Positions 17,822-27,438 of a stretch of 64,000 nucleotides of DNA are shown piece after piece. Source of the DNA: Methylobacter sp. (GTDB taxonomy: Bacteria > Pseudomonadota > Gammaproteobacteria > Methylococcales > Methylomonadaceae). The DNA is taken from contig JAQUOU010000001.1 in assembly GCA_028716975.1 (NCBI GenBank), positions 186,001-250,000 on the forward strand. The letters are read 5' to 3'. Under the pieces are notes generated by a model that searched no databases, had not been told where the DNA came from, and worked only from the letters and a program-made list of their open reading frames with translations. Positions within the stretch are counted from its first letter, which is position 1. Each line of letters begins with the position of its first letter. Both the position numbers and the translations under genes were made by a program.

Positions 17822-18208
17822 TTAGACATCACATCGCTGCGTGGTTCCGCAACAATCCGCCATATTACCGCCGTGTTTGGCGCAATGCTCAGTACTGCAG
17901 TTATGGGCCGCCGAGCCTGAGTGGGCTGCACAGCTAGCAGTATTGCAACTTTTCGCAGCTACAGCCAGATGCTTATCACAGTGCGAGGTATTACACACAT
18001 GGGCTTTGGCAGCAGCACCAGGTGCGCAGTGCTGGGCACATGCCTGGTCTTTGTCACCGGGATGTAGGGCGCAATGCTTCGCGCAATCATGCGTTTCGAC
18101 GGTTTTGTGGATATCGCAGTGTTTCGGTTGAGATTTCGCGGCCACCGCCTCTACTGTCATCAGCGAAATAGGCAGTGCAAGCGAAATCAATAGGTAGTGA
18201 ATCTTCAT
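17822..18208 (-). CDS. secreted Cys/His-rich repeat protein, putative metal binder
   Basis: This 128-residue protein has a signal peptide (about 1-23, ending VEAVAA). The mature part, roughly 100 residues, contains 14 Cys and 13 His. They form five irregular repeats of C-x3/4-C, mostly followed by x2-H: CAKHCALH, CAQHC, CNTSHCDKH, CNTASCAAH and CSTEHCAKH. The tail has DCCGTTQRC. I do not know a named family with this pattern. The spacing suggests a periplasmic metal scavenger or store (copper, zinc) or a disulfide-rich repeat protein; both readings are inference. It is a single gene with no visible partner. Confidence 0.8.
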   Translation of the reverse strand: MKIHYLLISLALPISLMTVEAVAAKSQPKHCDIHKTVETHDCAKHCALHPGDKDQACAQHCAPGAAAKAHVCNTSHCDKHLAVAAKSCNTASCAAHSGSAAHNCSTEHCAKHGGNMADCCGTTQRCDV

Positions 18209-18290
18209 GATGTAATCTCCGGAATGAACTGAAGTTTGACTCTAGCATAAAAAACGAAACTCTATAATTAAGCCAGGTTATTTAACTCAT

Positions 18291-18473
18291 TTAAATTGAG
18301 CCATATGACACGATTTCCCTGATGCCGGGTATAAAACCAAACGTTTCAGCCTGAAAATTAAGTTCCAACTCTTCCTGCTTGGCCTTTAATTTATTTTGAA
18401 GCGCGGCACTTTGCTCTTCAAGAGCCGCAGCCTTATAGCCATATTTAAAATGGTGGTACGGAAAGTGCGTCAT
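18291..18473 (-). CDS. possible 60-residue small protein
   Basis: A short frame reading MTHFPYHHFKYGYKAA, then a charged, probably coiled-coil stretch (EEQSAALQNKLKAKQEELEL), then a less polar tail. The ribosome site is not convincing and I recognise no family. The composition is protein-like rather than random, but this may be a remnant or chance frame. Confidence 0.3.
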   Translation of the reverse strand: MTHFPYHHFKYGYKAAALEEQSAALQNKLKAKQEELELNFQAETFGFIPGIREIVSYGSI

Positions 18474-18639
18474 CTTTAGTGGTTTAGCCTTACTCCGTCA
18501 TTATCGCAAAGTTATTACCCCCTCTCAAAGAGCCCAGGATACAAAACAATGCATTATCAGGATACTCCAAGCCCTTATAAATAAAGAAATTTGATGAAGT
18601 AATAAAACAAGACAATAAAAAATCTTTCGGAAGCCTTAA

Positions 18640-19515
18640 ATGTCAATCCTAACACTTAGCCACAATCAGATTATCCAGCTGCTTCAAGACCATCGAGAAG
18701 CACTCACCCAATTCCTGATGAACAGAATCCGTTGTCCTGAAACCGCTCAGGATCTGTGCCAGGAAACTTACCTGCGTTTATTGCGGGGTACAATTATCGT
18801 CATTGGCCTTTTTCATACTCACGATTGGATTGTCAAGCGGCACATGGCTGGAATACAGCGCCGGAACGATAAGCTATGCGACGCGGATGGGCGAGCATCG
18901 CCGTATTGATTTGGCGTATAGCTTCCATATCGACCTGCATACCGGCACGCGGGTTTCGGTCAGAATTTCCCTTTTGCAGTGCAGCGTGGAGTTAACACAA
19001 GGTGAGGCGCTGTTTGAAGTTAGCCATAACCTTCTACGTCTATTTACCGTCCATGGGGGAGACCTGCGCATTCGTGATATTAGTACCCGTTTCAATATCC
19101 GTAAACAACCCAAAGGCGCTGTGACTTCAGTATTGGAAGATGAAGTCGAACTGAATACGGACAGAGCATGACCGATGAGCACCTGTTGGCAGGCAGCCAA
19201 CGGCTCTATAAGGAAACTGCCGGTTTAGAGCCGTTAAAAACCGTGAAGGCCGAAAAGCTTACCCCCTGGGTGAACGGAAAATTAGTCTTCAAGCGTATGC
19301 CGCTACGTGAAGTTGCGGCTGAATTGGAACACTATCATCCGGTTCAGTTTATCTTTGCCGATCCCAAACTTGCGCAGGAAACGCTCGGCGGCACGTTTGA
19401 TTCAGCTGATATTGATCCGTTTTTGCATGCTCTTGAAACTATCCTGCCTGTCCGAGCGAAGCGGCCGGAAAATTCAATTGCGGCGAACACAGAAAAATTA
19501 GGCCGGCTTCGATGA
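18640..19515 (+). pseudogene. decayed fecI/fecR-type sigma factor and anti-sigma pair
   Basis: The first 50 residues (18640-18789) match the N-terminus of an iron-type ECF sigma factor (QLLQDHREALTQFLMNRIRCPETAQDLCQETYLRLL) and then stop matching. In another frame (about 18840-19171) a FecR domain appears (ATRMGEHRRIDLA, TRVSVRIS, VELTQGEALFEVSHN, FTVHGGDLRIRDI). It shifts frame again around 19165 and continues as the FecR C-terminal domain (TPWVNGKLVFKRMPLREVAAELEHY, GGTFDSADIDPFLHALE). So sigma region 4 and the FecR start are deleted and at least one frameshift is present. No TonB receptor follows. In intact systems this pair controls a siderophore receptor gene. Confidence 0.8.
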
Positions 19516-19651
19516 TTTGACTTGAGGGTCAAGCCGCGCTATCGCCGCTTTAGCATTCCGGCTTTTTATGAGGGCTCCGCTTTTAAGATTGAGGAATATT
19601 ATTTTTGATTTCATCTTCTGATACACTGCCTAGTCGCTAATATAAAGTAGG

Positions 19652-20410
19652 ATGAATGACTTGATGAAACTTGCTCCAGCCAGAACTTTGTGCCCTGATT
19701 GCAGGCTTGTAGACTTATGCCTGCCATACGGTCTTCATATCGATGAAGTAAAGCAGCTTGCGCGTATAGTAAAAAATAAACGGTTGTTGCCGCCTGAAGA
19801 ATATTTGTATTTGCAGGGTGATGAATGCCGGAGTTTATATGCGGTTAAATCGGGCTCATTTCGGTGCTTTATTTCAAATGCTGATGGTACCGAGCAAACC
19901 CTAGGTTTTTATTTTCCGGGTGAGCTTATGGGTCTGGATTCCTTGCAGCATGGCCGATCCACCTGCTCTACCGTTGCTTTGGAAACAGGGATGGTTTGTG
20001 AGGTGCCGTTATCGCGTCTTAATGAATTATGCACCGAAATACCCGGTCTCCAGATTCAGATGATGCGCATTTTAGGTAAGGAAATCGCCTCTGATCATGA
20101 CCAAATCGTATTGCTGGGTCATAGTACGGCAAAAAAAAGAATGGCGACATTTTTGCTCATGCTATCAAGGCGATATGGCGCTCTAGGTTTTTCAAATACA
20201 GCATTTAACCTGAGTATGCGCCGCGTGCATATTGCCAATTTTCTTGGCCTGACGATTGAAACGGTTAGCCGTCAACTGGCTGAACTCGGCAAACAGGGCA
20301 TTATCACGATCAAACAGCGTGATGTGCAAATTAATGATCTCGATTTGTTAAAAGCAATCGTGGAACATTGCTCTGCGCAGCAACTGTATGCCGGACAGCC
20401 ATTGAGCTGA
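19652..20410 (+). CDS. fnr: Fnr-type oxygen-responsive transcription regulator
   Basis: This 252-residue Crp/Fnr protein has the iron-sulfur ligands of true Fnr: C14, C17 and C23 in LCPDCRLVDLC, and C116 in ALETGMVCEVPL. A cyclic-nucleotide-like barrel precedes a winged helix-turn-helix whose recognition helix IETVSRQLAELGK carries the E-x2-SR signature that reads TTGAT-N4-ATCAA. Fnr holds a [4Fe-4S] cluster and activates or represses genes when oxygen is low. A perfect Fnr box lies 280 bases downstream, in front of a small lipoprotein gene. The start is an in-frame ATG with a nearby AGGATG-type site. Confidence 0.93.
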   Translation: MNDLMKLAPARTLCPDCRLVDLCLPYGLHIDEVKQLARIVKNKRLLPPEEYLYLQGDECRSLYAVKSGSFRCFISNADGTEQTLGFYFPGELMGLDSLQHGRSTCSTVALETGMVCEVPLSRLNELCTEIPGLQIQMMRILGKEIASDHDQIVLLGHSTAKKRMATFLLMLSRRYGALGFSNTAFNLSMRRVHIANFLGLTIETVSRQLAELGKQGIITIKQRDVQINDLDLLKAIVEHCSAQQLYAGQPLS

Positions 20411-20465
20411 TGCGTTACGCTGTAACGTCACGCTACATTAACTCAATTCGCTGCAGCTGCGCAGG

Positions 20466-20585
20466 TTATTTTGAAATCTGCAAAGATTGCGAACTTGCCG
20501 GTTTATTTGGACCTTGGCCGGATTCACAGGCGGTAAGCATGGCAACAGCAATGGCTAATATAAATAAATAACTAACAGTTTTCAT
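20466..20585 (-). CDS. 39-residue lipoprotein, likely under Fnr control
   Basis: This is a short gene found by reading the minus strand upstream of fnr's end. An ATG at 20585 follows GAAGAG. The 39-residue product begins MKTVSYLFILAIAVAMLTAC, a complete lipoprotein signal with lipobox LTAC (Cys20), and has a short polar tail (ESGQGPNKPASSQ) ending at TAA. Tiny lipoproteins of this kind are common as entericidin-like or anchoring peptides, but no family is claimed. Its upstream region holds the perfect Fnr box at 20687-20700. It converges with fnr. Confidence 0.65.
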   Translation of the reverse strand: MKTVSYLFILAIAVAMLTACESGQGPNKPASSQSLQISK

Positions 20586-20686
20586 AAAAATATCTCTTCA
20601 AGTTTAAACACCCCCTCTTCCCTAATTGGAAGAGCTTTTACCTTTATCAGGACGGGGCTATTATTGCATAACTAGCCGGAATGAAA

Positions 20687-20700
20687 TTGATCCAGATCAA
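20687..20700 (-). promoter_or_regulatory. perfect Fnr binding site
   Basis: TTGATCCAGATCAA is an exact match to the Fnr consensus TTGAT-N4-ATCAA. On the minus strand an AATAAT -10-like element lies at 20660-20665. This puts the box near -41.5 of a start around 20652, the class II activation geometry, about 67 bases before the 39-residue lipoprotein gene. Confidence 0.75.
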
Positions 20701-20791
20701 GAATACCGCAGATAATTATCAGGCAGCAGTTCCTGAAAATCTTTTATTTGCGCCATAAAACGCTATAGACAGTTGTATTGCAATTAATGTC

Positions 20792-21110
20792 GGTTGTGTC
20801 GCAAATTTTTTAAAGGCCGAGGCTAGCTTGTCTTCAGGCAAAATTATCCTGCCAACGCCATAAATTGTTTATACGCCGGAATATTGTCTTCTGATAATTG
20901 CCGTTTTCGGATCATGGGCGCTGTTTCGATACCAGCGAGCGTCGCCTGTGCTGAAATAGAAGGCTTTGACTCCCCTCATCGGCTTAGTGATTTTCTTGAT
21001 GAACCGGTGGTCTTGCTCGATGAAAGTGTTCAAGTACTTGACCGGGCCTATTTCAACAAAAATGCCGATCCAGCCTACCCCCCGCATCGAGAGATGAATG
21101 TTCTCGAAGC
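20792..21110 (-). mobile_element. IS6-family insertion sequence relic (transposase 3' end)
   Basis: Minus-strand fragments match the C-terminus of an IS6/IS26-type transposase. One frame gives EIGPVKYLNTFIEQDHRFIKK and TKPMRGVKAFYFS. After a frameshift the next frame gives AQATLAGIETAPMIRKRQL and ends in a TAA at 20844-20846. About 40 bases beyond is GGTTGTGTCGCAAAT (20792-20806), which resembles an IS6-family terminal repeat. The 5' two thirds of the transposase and the other terminus are missing or unrecognisable up to 21249. Confidence 0.7.
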
Positions 21111-21249
21111 CCGCGTAGTTAGCCCCCCTTGCGTTTTTTGACTTCAGCCGTGATCAGCCAGGAGACGTTGATAACCCAACGGTTCTTCAGGGGGTGGCAG
21201 GGTCAACATAGTCGACTCCCATGTATTGCCTTTGCGGAAGACCGGCGAG

Positions 21250-21945
21250 TCAACTTATGCCTACCGGAGACGACGTCAGCAATTTGATTAGTTCCTGGGC
21301 AGCCGCTGTTGACGATGCCGGGTTCTGCCCGGTGATCAGATGGCCATCGACGATCGCGAAAGGCTGCCAGTCGGCGACCTTTTCAAAGTGGCCGCCCAGT
21401 CGCTTGAGTTCATCCTCGACCAGAAACGGAACTATCTCAGTGAGCTGAACAGCCTCTTCTTCAGTGTTGGTAAAGCCTGTGACACGTTTCCCCCTCACAA
21501 TCGGTTCGCCGTTAAACATTGCGTGATGCAATACGGCAGGAGCATGACAAACTGCTACGACGGGTTTGCCTGCGTTGTAAAACATTTCGATCAAGGTATT
21601 CGAGATCGGATCTTCAGCCAGATCCCACATTGGACCGTGACCGCCCGGATAAAAGATCGCGTCGTAATCTTGCGCCTTCATGTCGGATAATTTCGTTGTG
21701 CTGGCCAGTACGGCCTGCGCTTTGGGATCATCTTTAAATCGGCGGGTAAGGTCGGTCTGCCCCTCGGGTGTGTCGCTCTTGGGGTCGAGTGGCGGTTCAC
21801 CGTCTTTAGGGGAGGCGACTGTAACATTAGCGCCCGCATCGAGGAACGTGTAATAAGGGGTGCAGAACTCTTCCAGCCAGAACCCGGTCTTCCTTCCGGT
21901 ATTCCCAAGCGTGTCATGGGAGGTCAATACCATCAGAATGTTCAT
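21250..21945 (-). CDS. DJ-1/PfpI family protein, Hsp31-like (putative glyoxalase III or deglycase)
   Basis: This 231-residue protein has the class I glutamine-amidotransferase-like fold. Visible features are the conserved Glu in FWLEEF (25/26), the loop IFYPGGHGPMWDL (about 97-109) and the nucleophile elbow VVAVCHAPAVL with Cys133-His134. The overall pattern matches Hsp31-type enzymes that act on methylglyoxal or serve as stress chaperones. A strong GGAGAAACACC leader precedes the ATG. It sits next to IS relics, so acquisition by transfer is possible. Confidence 0.85.
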   Translation of the reverse strand: MNILMVLTSHDTLGNTGRKTGFWLEEFCTPYYTFLDAGANVTVASPKDGEPPLDPKSDTPEGQTDLTRRFKDDPKAQAVLASTTKLSDMKAQDYDAIFYPGGHGPMWDLAEDPISNTLIEMFYNAGKPVVAVCHAPAVLHHAMFNGEPIVRGKRVTGFTNTEEEAVQLTEIVPFLVEDELKRLGGHFEKVADWQPFAIVDGHLITGQNPASSTAAAQELIKLLTSSPVGIS

Positions 21946-22413
21946 GGTGTTTCTCCTTTATTCAAGTGATAAGCAAACTACAGTTGCGATTAAGCCAGAA
22001 AATCTATTGGACGAAGGTAGGCACTTGATTGAACTTATTAAACTTAAAATTTTAAAGTCACGATCAAGATGCATAATTTACAGACTTGATGACTTTTAAA
22101 AAATTCACTTGAAGAAGTTGAAATATTTTACATCCGCAACGCTTCTTTAAACATTAAGACTGTTTTGGATCAAGTCTTAATTTACATTCACCCTAACTGA
22201 CTGTCTGCTTTTGACCGGTTTTTTTAATGCGCTTGTTAATATTAAACCAGTGTGCGTTTAGGAGAAAGCACCCTGGTTAATTATAAGGTAAGGTATCAAC
22301 CTTAATTGGGGTGAGCGATTTGGGATTTTTGGGTCTTGTTGAAGGTGGAATTTTCTACATCGTAAATACGCTGGCCAGAATGCATCATCACAAAATCCTT
22401 TGTCATTCATTGT
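21946..22413. other. 468-base stretch with no recognised gene
   Basis: AT-rich DNA between the DJ-1-like gene and the DUF1993 gene. Short frames occur but none resembles a protein. Presumably it holds the minus-strand promoter of the DJ-1-like gene near 21960-22010. Confidence 0.4.
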
Positions 22414-22908
22414 TCATGTAATCTTTTTTCCTAACTCAACGCCCTGATGCCGGAGTATGGCGTAAGCCGTGGTGACATGGAAATAGAAATGGGGAATAAT
22501 CACATCCAGTAAATAAACCTGACCCGTATAGACCACTTCTTTATCATTCATTTTTATGATAATGATTTGGTCATAACTGTTGTCAATTTGCTCATTATTT
22601 ATAGCCTGCAAGAAACTAATGGTTTGGGCAATCAATGTCTTGAAGTCGGCAAAGGTGGTTTCGTTACCTTCATAACCGGGTACTTCCAGTCTTGCCAGGC
22701 GGGCAGCACAAGCCTTGGCCATATAGGTGACAATCTGTATTTGTTGGCTTAACGGGTACATGTCCGGTGCTAAGCGGGCGTTGATAAAAACAGAGGCTTC
22801 GATATTTTTTGTTTCAGCGTGAATACGGGCCTTATCAACTATTGAGGATAAATTACCCAGCATACGAATAAAATGGGGAATGGAGGCTTCGTTCATGGAA
22901 ATCGACAT
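22414..22908 (-). CDS. DUF1993 family protein, copy 1
   Basis: This all-alpha protein of about 164 residues matches DUF1993, a DinB-like four-helix family of unknown function. Typical blocks are IPHFIRMLGNLSSIVDKA, INARLAPDMYPLSQQIQ, GNETTFADFKTLIAQTI, and HFYFHVTTAYAILRHQGVELGK near the end. I take ATG at 22908 (MSISMNE); a GTG at 22917 would add three residues. It is roughly 60 percent identical by eye to the copy at 44245-44757. Confidence 0.85.
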   Translation of the reverse strand: MSISMNEASIPHFIRMLGNLSSIVDKARIHAETKNIEASVFINARLAPDMYPLSQQIQIVTYMAKACAARLARLEVPGYEGNETTFADFKTLIAQTISFLQAINNEQIDNSYDQIIIIKMNDKEVVYTGQVYLLDVIIPHFYFHVTTAYAILRHQGVELGKKIT

Positions 22909-23071
22909 AGTATACACCGCGAAATAGCATCAGGTTAGTGTGAAATTTGATAAGTCCGACAGGCTCCTAGCGCAATATGACCCGGATCGGTAAAAGTTCT
23001 CTTTTGTGTAAGAGGTGTCATAACGCCCACCTTCATAATTAAAGGGCAGTCGATAAATAAGTCAAAATCCC

Positions 23072-24391
<1,320 letters not shown>

Positions 24392-24709
24392 TCAAGAAGT
24401 TGAATCGATATGAGCCGTAGCCGGCCAGCTAACGATATGCTTAAAATCAAGCCTGGATTTGAGCGACTGAATGGCTTTTTCCACTTTGAGTGGCTCGTCG
24501 TAAAACTCAATAACCAGCGGTAATTCCAGGGATAAACTCAGCAAGGATGAGGTATGTATCTCGCGGTCTTCACCAAACCCGGCGATACCGCGGACAATAG
24601 TGACGCCAAAGATTTTTTCTTCATCGCGCAGAATATCTAAAGCCTGATTGACCTGGTCATGCCCTTCCATTGTATATATTCTTGCAATAGTGACTTCTTT
24701 TGCACTCAT
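24392..24709 (-). CDS. DUF190 family protein, partner of CrcB
   Basis: This 105-residue protein matches DUF190, a small ferredoxin-like fold often encoded beside crcB. Typical block: GVTIVRGIAGFGEDREIHTSSLLSLS cut by LPLVIEFYD. Its start overlaps the crcB stop by four bases (ATGA), a strong sign of a shared transcript and linked function. A role as cytoplasmic regulator or sensor of the channel is inference. Confidence 0.85.
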   Translation of the reverse strand: MSAKEVTIARIYTMEGHDQVNQALDILRDEEKIFGVTIVRGIAGFGEDREIHTSSLLSLSLELPLVIEFYDEPLKVEKAIQSLKSRLDFKHIVSWPATAHIDSTS

Positions 24710-25413
24710 ATCTGCTTACCTGCCAATAACCCTATCCACATCACTAAAAGACATATCAAGCCATTACCAAAAAAAATACTCAGCATTAAATTCAGATTGG
24801 ACTCAAACGAATAGCCATGCTCTATTAAAAAAAGAACTAAGTATAAACCGGTCAATGCTAAATAAGTGCTTACCATAATCACCATAATCGCGGCGCGATA
24901 TTCCAGGGACAGCGCAACTTTCTGCAATAAAATAGTCGCAATAATGCCTATTAAAAAAGCGATTATAGTATTTACGATGATCAGTGCATAAGGAAACACG
25001 CCTCCTGACCATTGAATTAAACCCCCTGAATAGAAGAATAAAGTTCTGCCGCAAAGTAATCCAATCCAGACAGCAAAGATACAGCCGATGACACTTAGGA
25101 GTACATTTAGAGAAGCTTTGGTTAAGCTGCCTTGCTCTATAAGATATACGGTTTCCAGCGAAAAAGTGGAGAATGTGGTAAAGGCGCCGATAAAACCGAC
25201 CAATATTGCAGCCCGGTATTCCAAGGTCATGGCAATGCGTTGAAGAATAAGGGCCTCTGTCAGCAAACCGATTAAAAACGAACCGACCATATTAACGGCT
25301 AAAGTTCCATACGGAAATCCCCGGCCTAGCCACTGATGTATACCGGATGAAACTAAAAACCGCACTACCGCACCAAATGATCCGCCCAGTGCAATAGCAA
25401 GCAATTGATTCAT
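24706..25413 (-). CDS. crcB: fused double CrcB/Fluc fluoride channel with a shortened, degenerate second half
   Basis: Two CrcB units lie in one 235-residue frame; single CrcB proteins have about 125. Unit 1 (1-123) has four membrane helices, the conserved VNMVGSF (Asn41) and the pore motif GAFTTFSTFS (76-85). Unit 2 (about 138-235) repeats GGVFPYALIIVN (Asn148), LSLEYRAAI and MWIGLLAG. It lacks a separate first helix, and its phenylalanine-box region reads STYLALTGLYL, so TTFSTF is lost. That gives seven helices, not eight. After four helices, a second unit that starts at its own helix 2 points the opposite way. This could make a built-in antiparallel pseudo-dimer like the natural Fluc dimer. 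It is coupled to the DUF190 gene. Confidence 0.88.
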   Translation of the reverse strand: MNQLLAIALGGSFGAVVRFLVSSGIHQWLGRGFPYGTLAVNMVGSFLIGLLTEALILQRIAMTLEYRAAILVGFIGAFTTFSTFSLETVYLIEQGSLTKASLNVLLSVIGCIFAVWIGLLCGRTLFFYSGGLIQWSGGVFPYALIIVNTIIAFLIGIIATILLQKVALSLEYRAAIMVIMVSTYLALTGLYLVLFLIEHGYSFESNLNLMLSIFFGNGLICLLVMWIGLLAGKQI

Positions 25414-25556
25414 AAAGCTACTTGGTTGATGTTATGCAAAAATTCCCACCGGGAACTGAAAAGCGTCAAGTTTCAAAAAGACAATCCGCCAGCACCTTTC
25501 TTAGTGCTCTCTGTGTTTTTTGTGGTAAATAGTTATGACTACTTGGTTATATTGCA

Positions 25557-26102
25557 TCAGAACTTGATAAAGTGTTCCCGGTAATAGCGCAACTCTTCAA
25601 TGGACTCAACAATATCGTCCAATGCCTGATGCTTGGATTCTTTATTAAAGCCCTTTTTTAGCTCCGGAGCCCATCTGGCTGCCAGTTCCTTAAGCGTTGA
25701 AACATCAATATTACGATAATGAAAATACGCTTCCAGCTTTGGCATGTAGCGATAAAGAAAACGCCGGTCCTGACCAATGCTGTTACCGCAGATAGGTGAC
25801 GTTTTTTCCGGGACCCATTGTTTTAAAAACTCGATAGTCAACCGCTCTGCTTCAGCATCATCAATCGTAGAAGCTTTAACGCGGTCAATCAATCCGGATT
25901 GACCATGATGCTTCTGATTCCATTCATCCATCGCAGCCAATGCCGAATCAGGCTGGCGCACTGCCAGCACCGGACCTTGAGCAAGCATTTTAAGGTCCTT
26001 ATCGGTAACAATCGTAGCAATTTCGAGGATTAAATCCTTATCCGGATCAAGGCCTGTCATTTCCAGGTCTATCCAGATAAGGTGCTGAGATTCCTGTGCC
26101 AT
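25557..26102 (-). CDS. orn: oligoribonuclease
   Basis: This DEDDh 3'-5' exonuclease of 181 residues finishes degradation of 2-5-base RNAs and of pGpG from c-di-GMP turnover. Exo I is [13 protein letters not shown] (Asp12, Glu14), exo II is [14 protein letters not shown] and exo III is [22 protein letters not shown]. Its divergence from the M48-rsgA pair echoes the orn/rsgA neighbourhood of enteric bacteria. Confidence 0.97.
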   Translation of the reverse strand: MAQESQHLIWIDLEMTGLDPDKDLILEIATIVTDKDLKMLAQGPVLAVRQPDSALAAMDEWNQKHHGQSGLIDRVKASTIDDAEAERLTIEFLKQWVPEKTSPICGNSIGQDRRFLYRYMPKLEAYFHYRNIDVSTLKELAARWAPELKKGFNKESKHQALDDIVESIEELRYYREHFIKF

Positions 26103-26187
26103 TTAATGATTCCGTATGTCAAAAAAGTGATGGTTAGTGTAGCATTGGGGAATCTGTAAGCCTAATTCTTAAAATTGGTACATATCC

Positions 26188-27438
26188 ATGAATATCTTCA
26201 CTATTATTTTTTTAATCGCACTGGTTATTTCTTATTCGATACAATTTTGGCTGTCCGGACGACAAGCGGCTTATGTTGCGGATCATCGGGCAGATGTACC
26301 CGAAGCTTTTAAAAATCGGGTATCTTTAGAAGCCCATCAAAAAGCGGCCGACTATACCATTGAAAAAGGCAGGCTGGGAAACATAGATAGCATTATCGGA
26401 GGCATTGTCTTACTGCTGTTGACTTTAGGCGGCGGCATTGATCTGGCTTTCAAATACTGGTCATCCACCGTCACAACCTCCTTAATCGCCGGTATTGGTG
26501 CCGTAGCCACTGTTTTTCTAATAATGACATTGGTGGATATTCCGGCCAGTCTGTATCAAACCTTTGTTATTGAAGAAAAATACGGATTTAATAAAAGCAC
26601 ATTGAAGCAATTTATCAAAGACCACGTCCTGCAACTGGTTTTGGGCGCCGCTATCGGCTTGCCTTTACTGGCTTTGATCATATGGATCATGGACAGCGCC
26701 GGTCCATTTTGGTGGTTATGGGCATGGGGAATACTGATGAGTTTTTCTCTGCTGATGAGCTGGCTTTTTCCTACCTTGATTGCGCCGTTATTCAACAAAT
26801 TCACGCCCCTGGAAGAAGGCTTATTAAAAGAGCGGATTCAACGATTGCTTGCGCGGTGCGGCTTTAACAGCCAGGGCATATTTATTATGGATGGTTCCAG
26901 GCGCTCGCGCCACGGCAACGCCTACTTCACCGGTCTTGGCAATAATAAACGCATTGTATTCTACGATAACCTGGTTAATTCGCTGGACGACGAAGAACTG
27001 GAAGCCGTATTGGCTCATGAGCTGGGGCATTTTAAATGCAAACATGTCATCAAAATGCTGATTGCCACTGCCATTATGAGTTTAATCGGTTTTGCCATCC
27101 TTGGCTGGCTGGTCAACCAGCAATGGTTCTATACCGGCCTGGGCGTGGAACAGGCATCCAACGCCGCTGCATTGTTATTATTTATGCTGGTTTCGCCGGT
27201 ATTTACCCTGTTCATGCAGCCGATCAGCGCTTATTTTCAACGTAAATTTGAGTTTGAGGCCGATGACTTCGCGTCAAATAATGCCCAAGCTTCAAAAATG
27301 ATCAGCGGCCTGGTTAAGCTGTATGAAGAAAATGCCAGCACGCTAACGCCGGATCCGCTTTATTCTGCATTCCATTACAGCCACCCTCCCGCTGCTATCC
27401 GTATTGCCCATTTGGAATCTAAAATACAACCGGCATAG
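26188..27438 (+). CDS. M48 family membrane metalloprotease (Ste24-like)
   Basis: This 416-residue protein has five or more membrane segments and the zinc site H277-E278-x2-H281 (LAHELGHFKCKH). The third ligand Glu is probably in KFEFEADDFASN (about 355). An N-terminal M48_N region (ADYTIEKGRLGNID, PASLYQTFVIEEKYGFNKST) places it with CAAX-protease-like Ste24 homologues rather than HtpX. In bacteria these are thought to act in membrane protein quality control. The stop TAG shares its G with the GTG start of rsgA. Confidence 0.93.
   Translation: MNIFTIIFLIALVISYSIQFWLSGRQAAYVADHRADVPEAFKNRVSLEAHQKAADYTIEKGRLGNIDSIIGGIVLLLLTLGGGIDLAFKYWSSTVTTSLIAGIGAVATVFLIMTLVDIPASLYQTFVIEEKYGFNKSTLKQFIKDHVLQLVLGAAIGLPLLALIIWIMDSAGPFWWLWAWGILMSFSLLMSWLFPTLIAPLFNKFTPLEEGLLKERIQRLLARCGFNSQGIFIMDGSRRSRHGNAYFTGLGNNKRIVFYDNLVNSLDDEELEAVLAHELGHFKCKHVIKMLIATAIMSLIGFAILGWLVNQQWFYTGLGVEQASNAAALLLFMLVSPVFTLFMQPISAYFQRKFEFEADDFASNNAQASKMISGLVKLYEENASTLTPDPLYSAFHYSHPPAAIRIAHLESKIQPA

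Noticed and set aside
17841-18131. 96-codon Cys-containing plus-strand frame
   Set aside because: It is antisense to the Cys/His-rich secreted protein, and its apparent pattern is only the mirror of that gene's codon repeats.
25414-25556. Fluoride riboswitch upstream of crcB
   Set aside because: I read the leader on the minus strand and did not find the conserved GGNGAUGG-type start or the matching stems.
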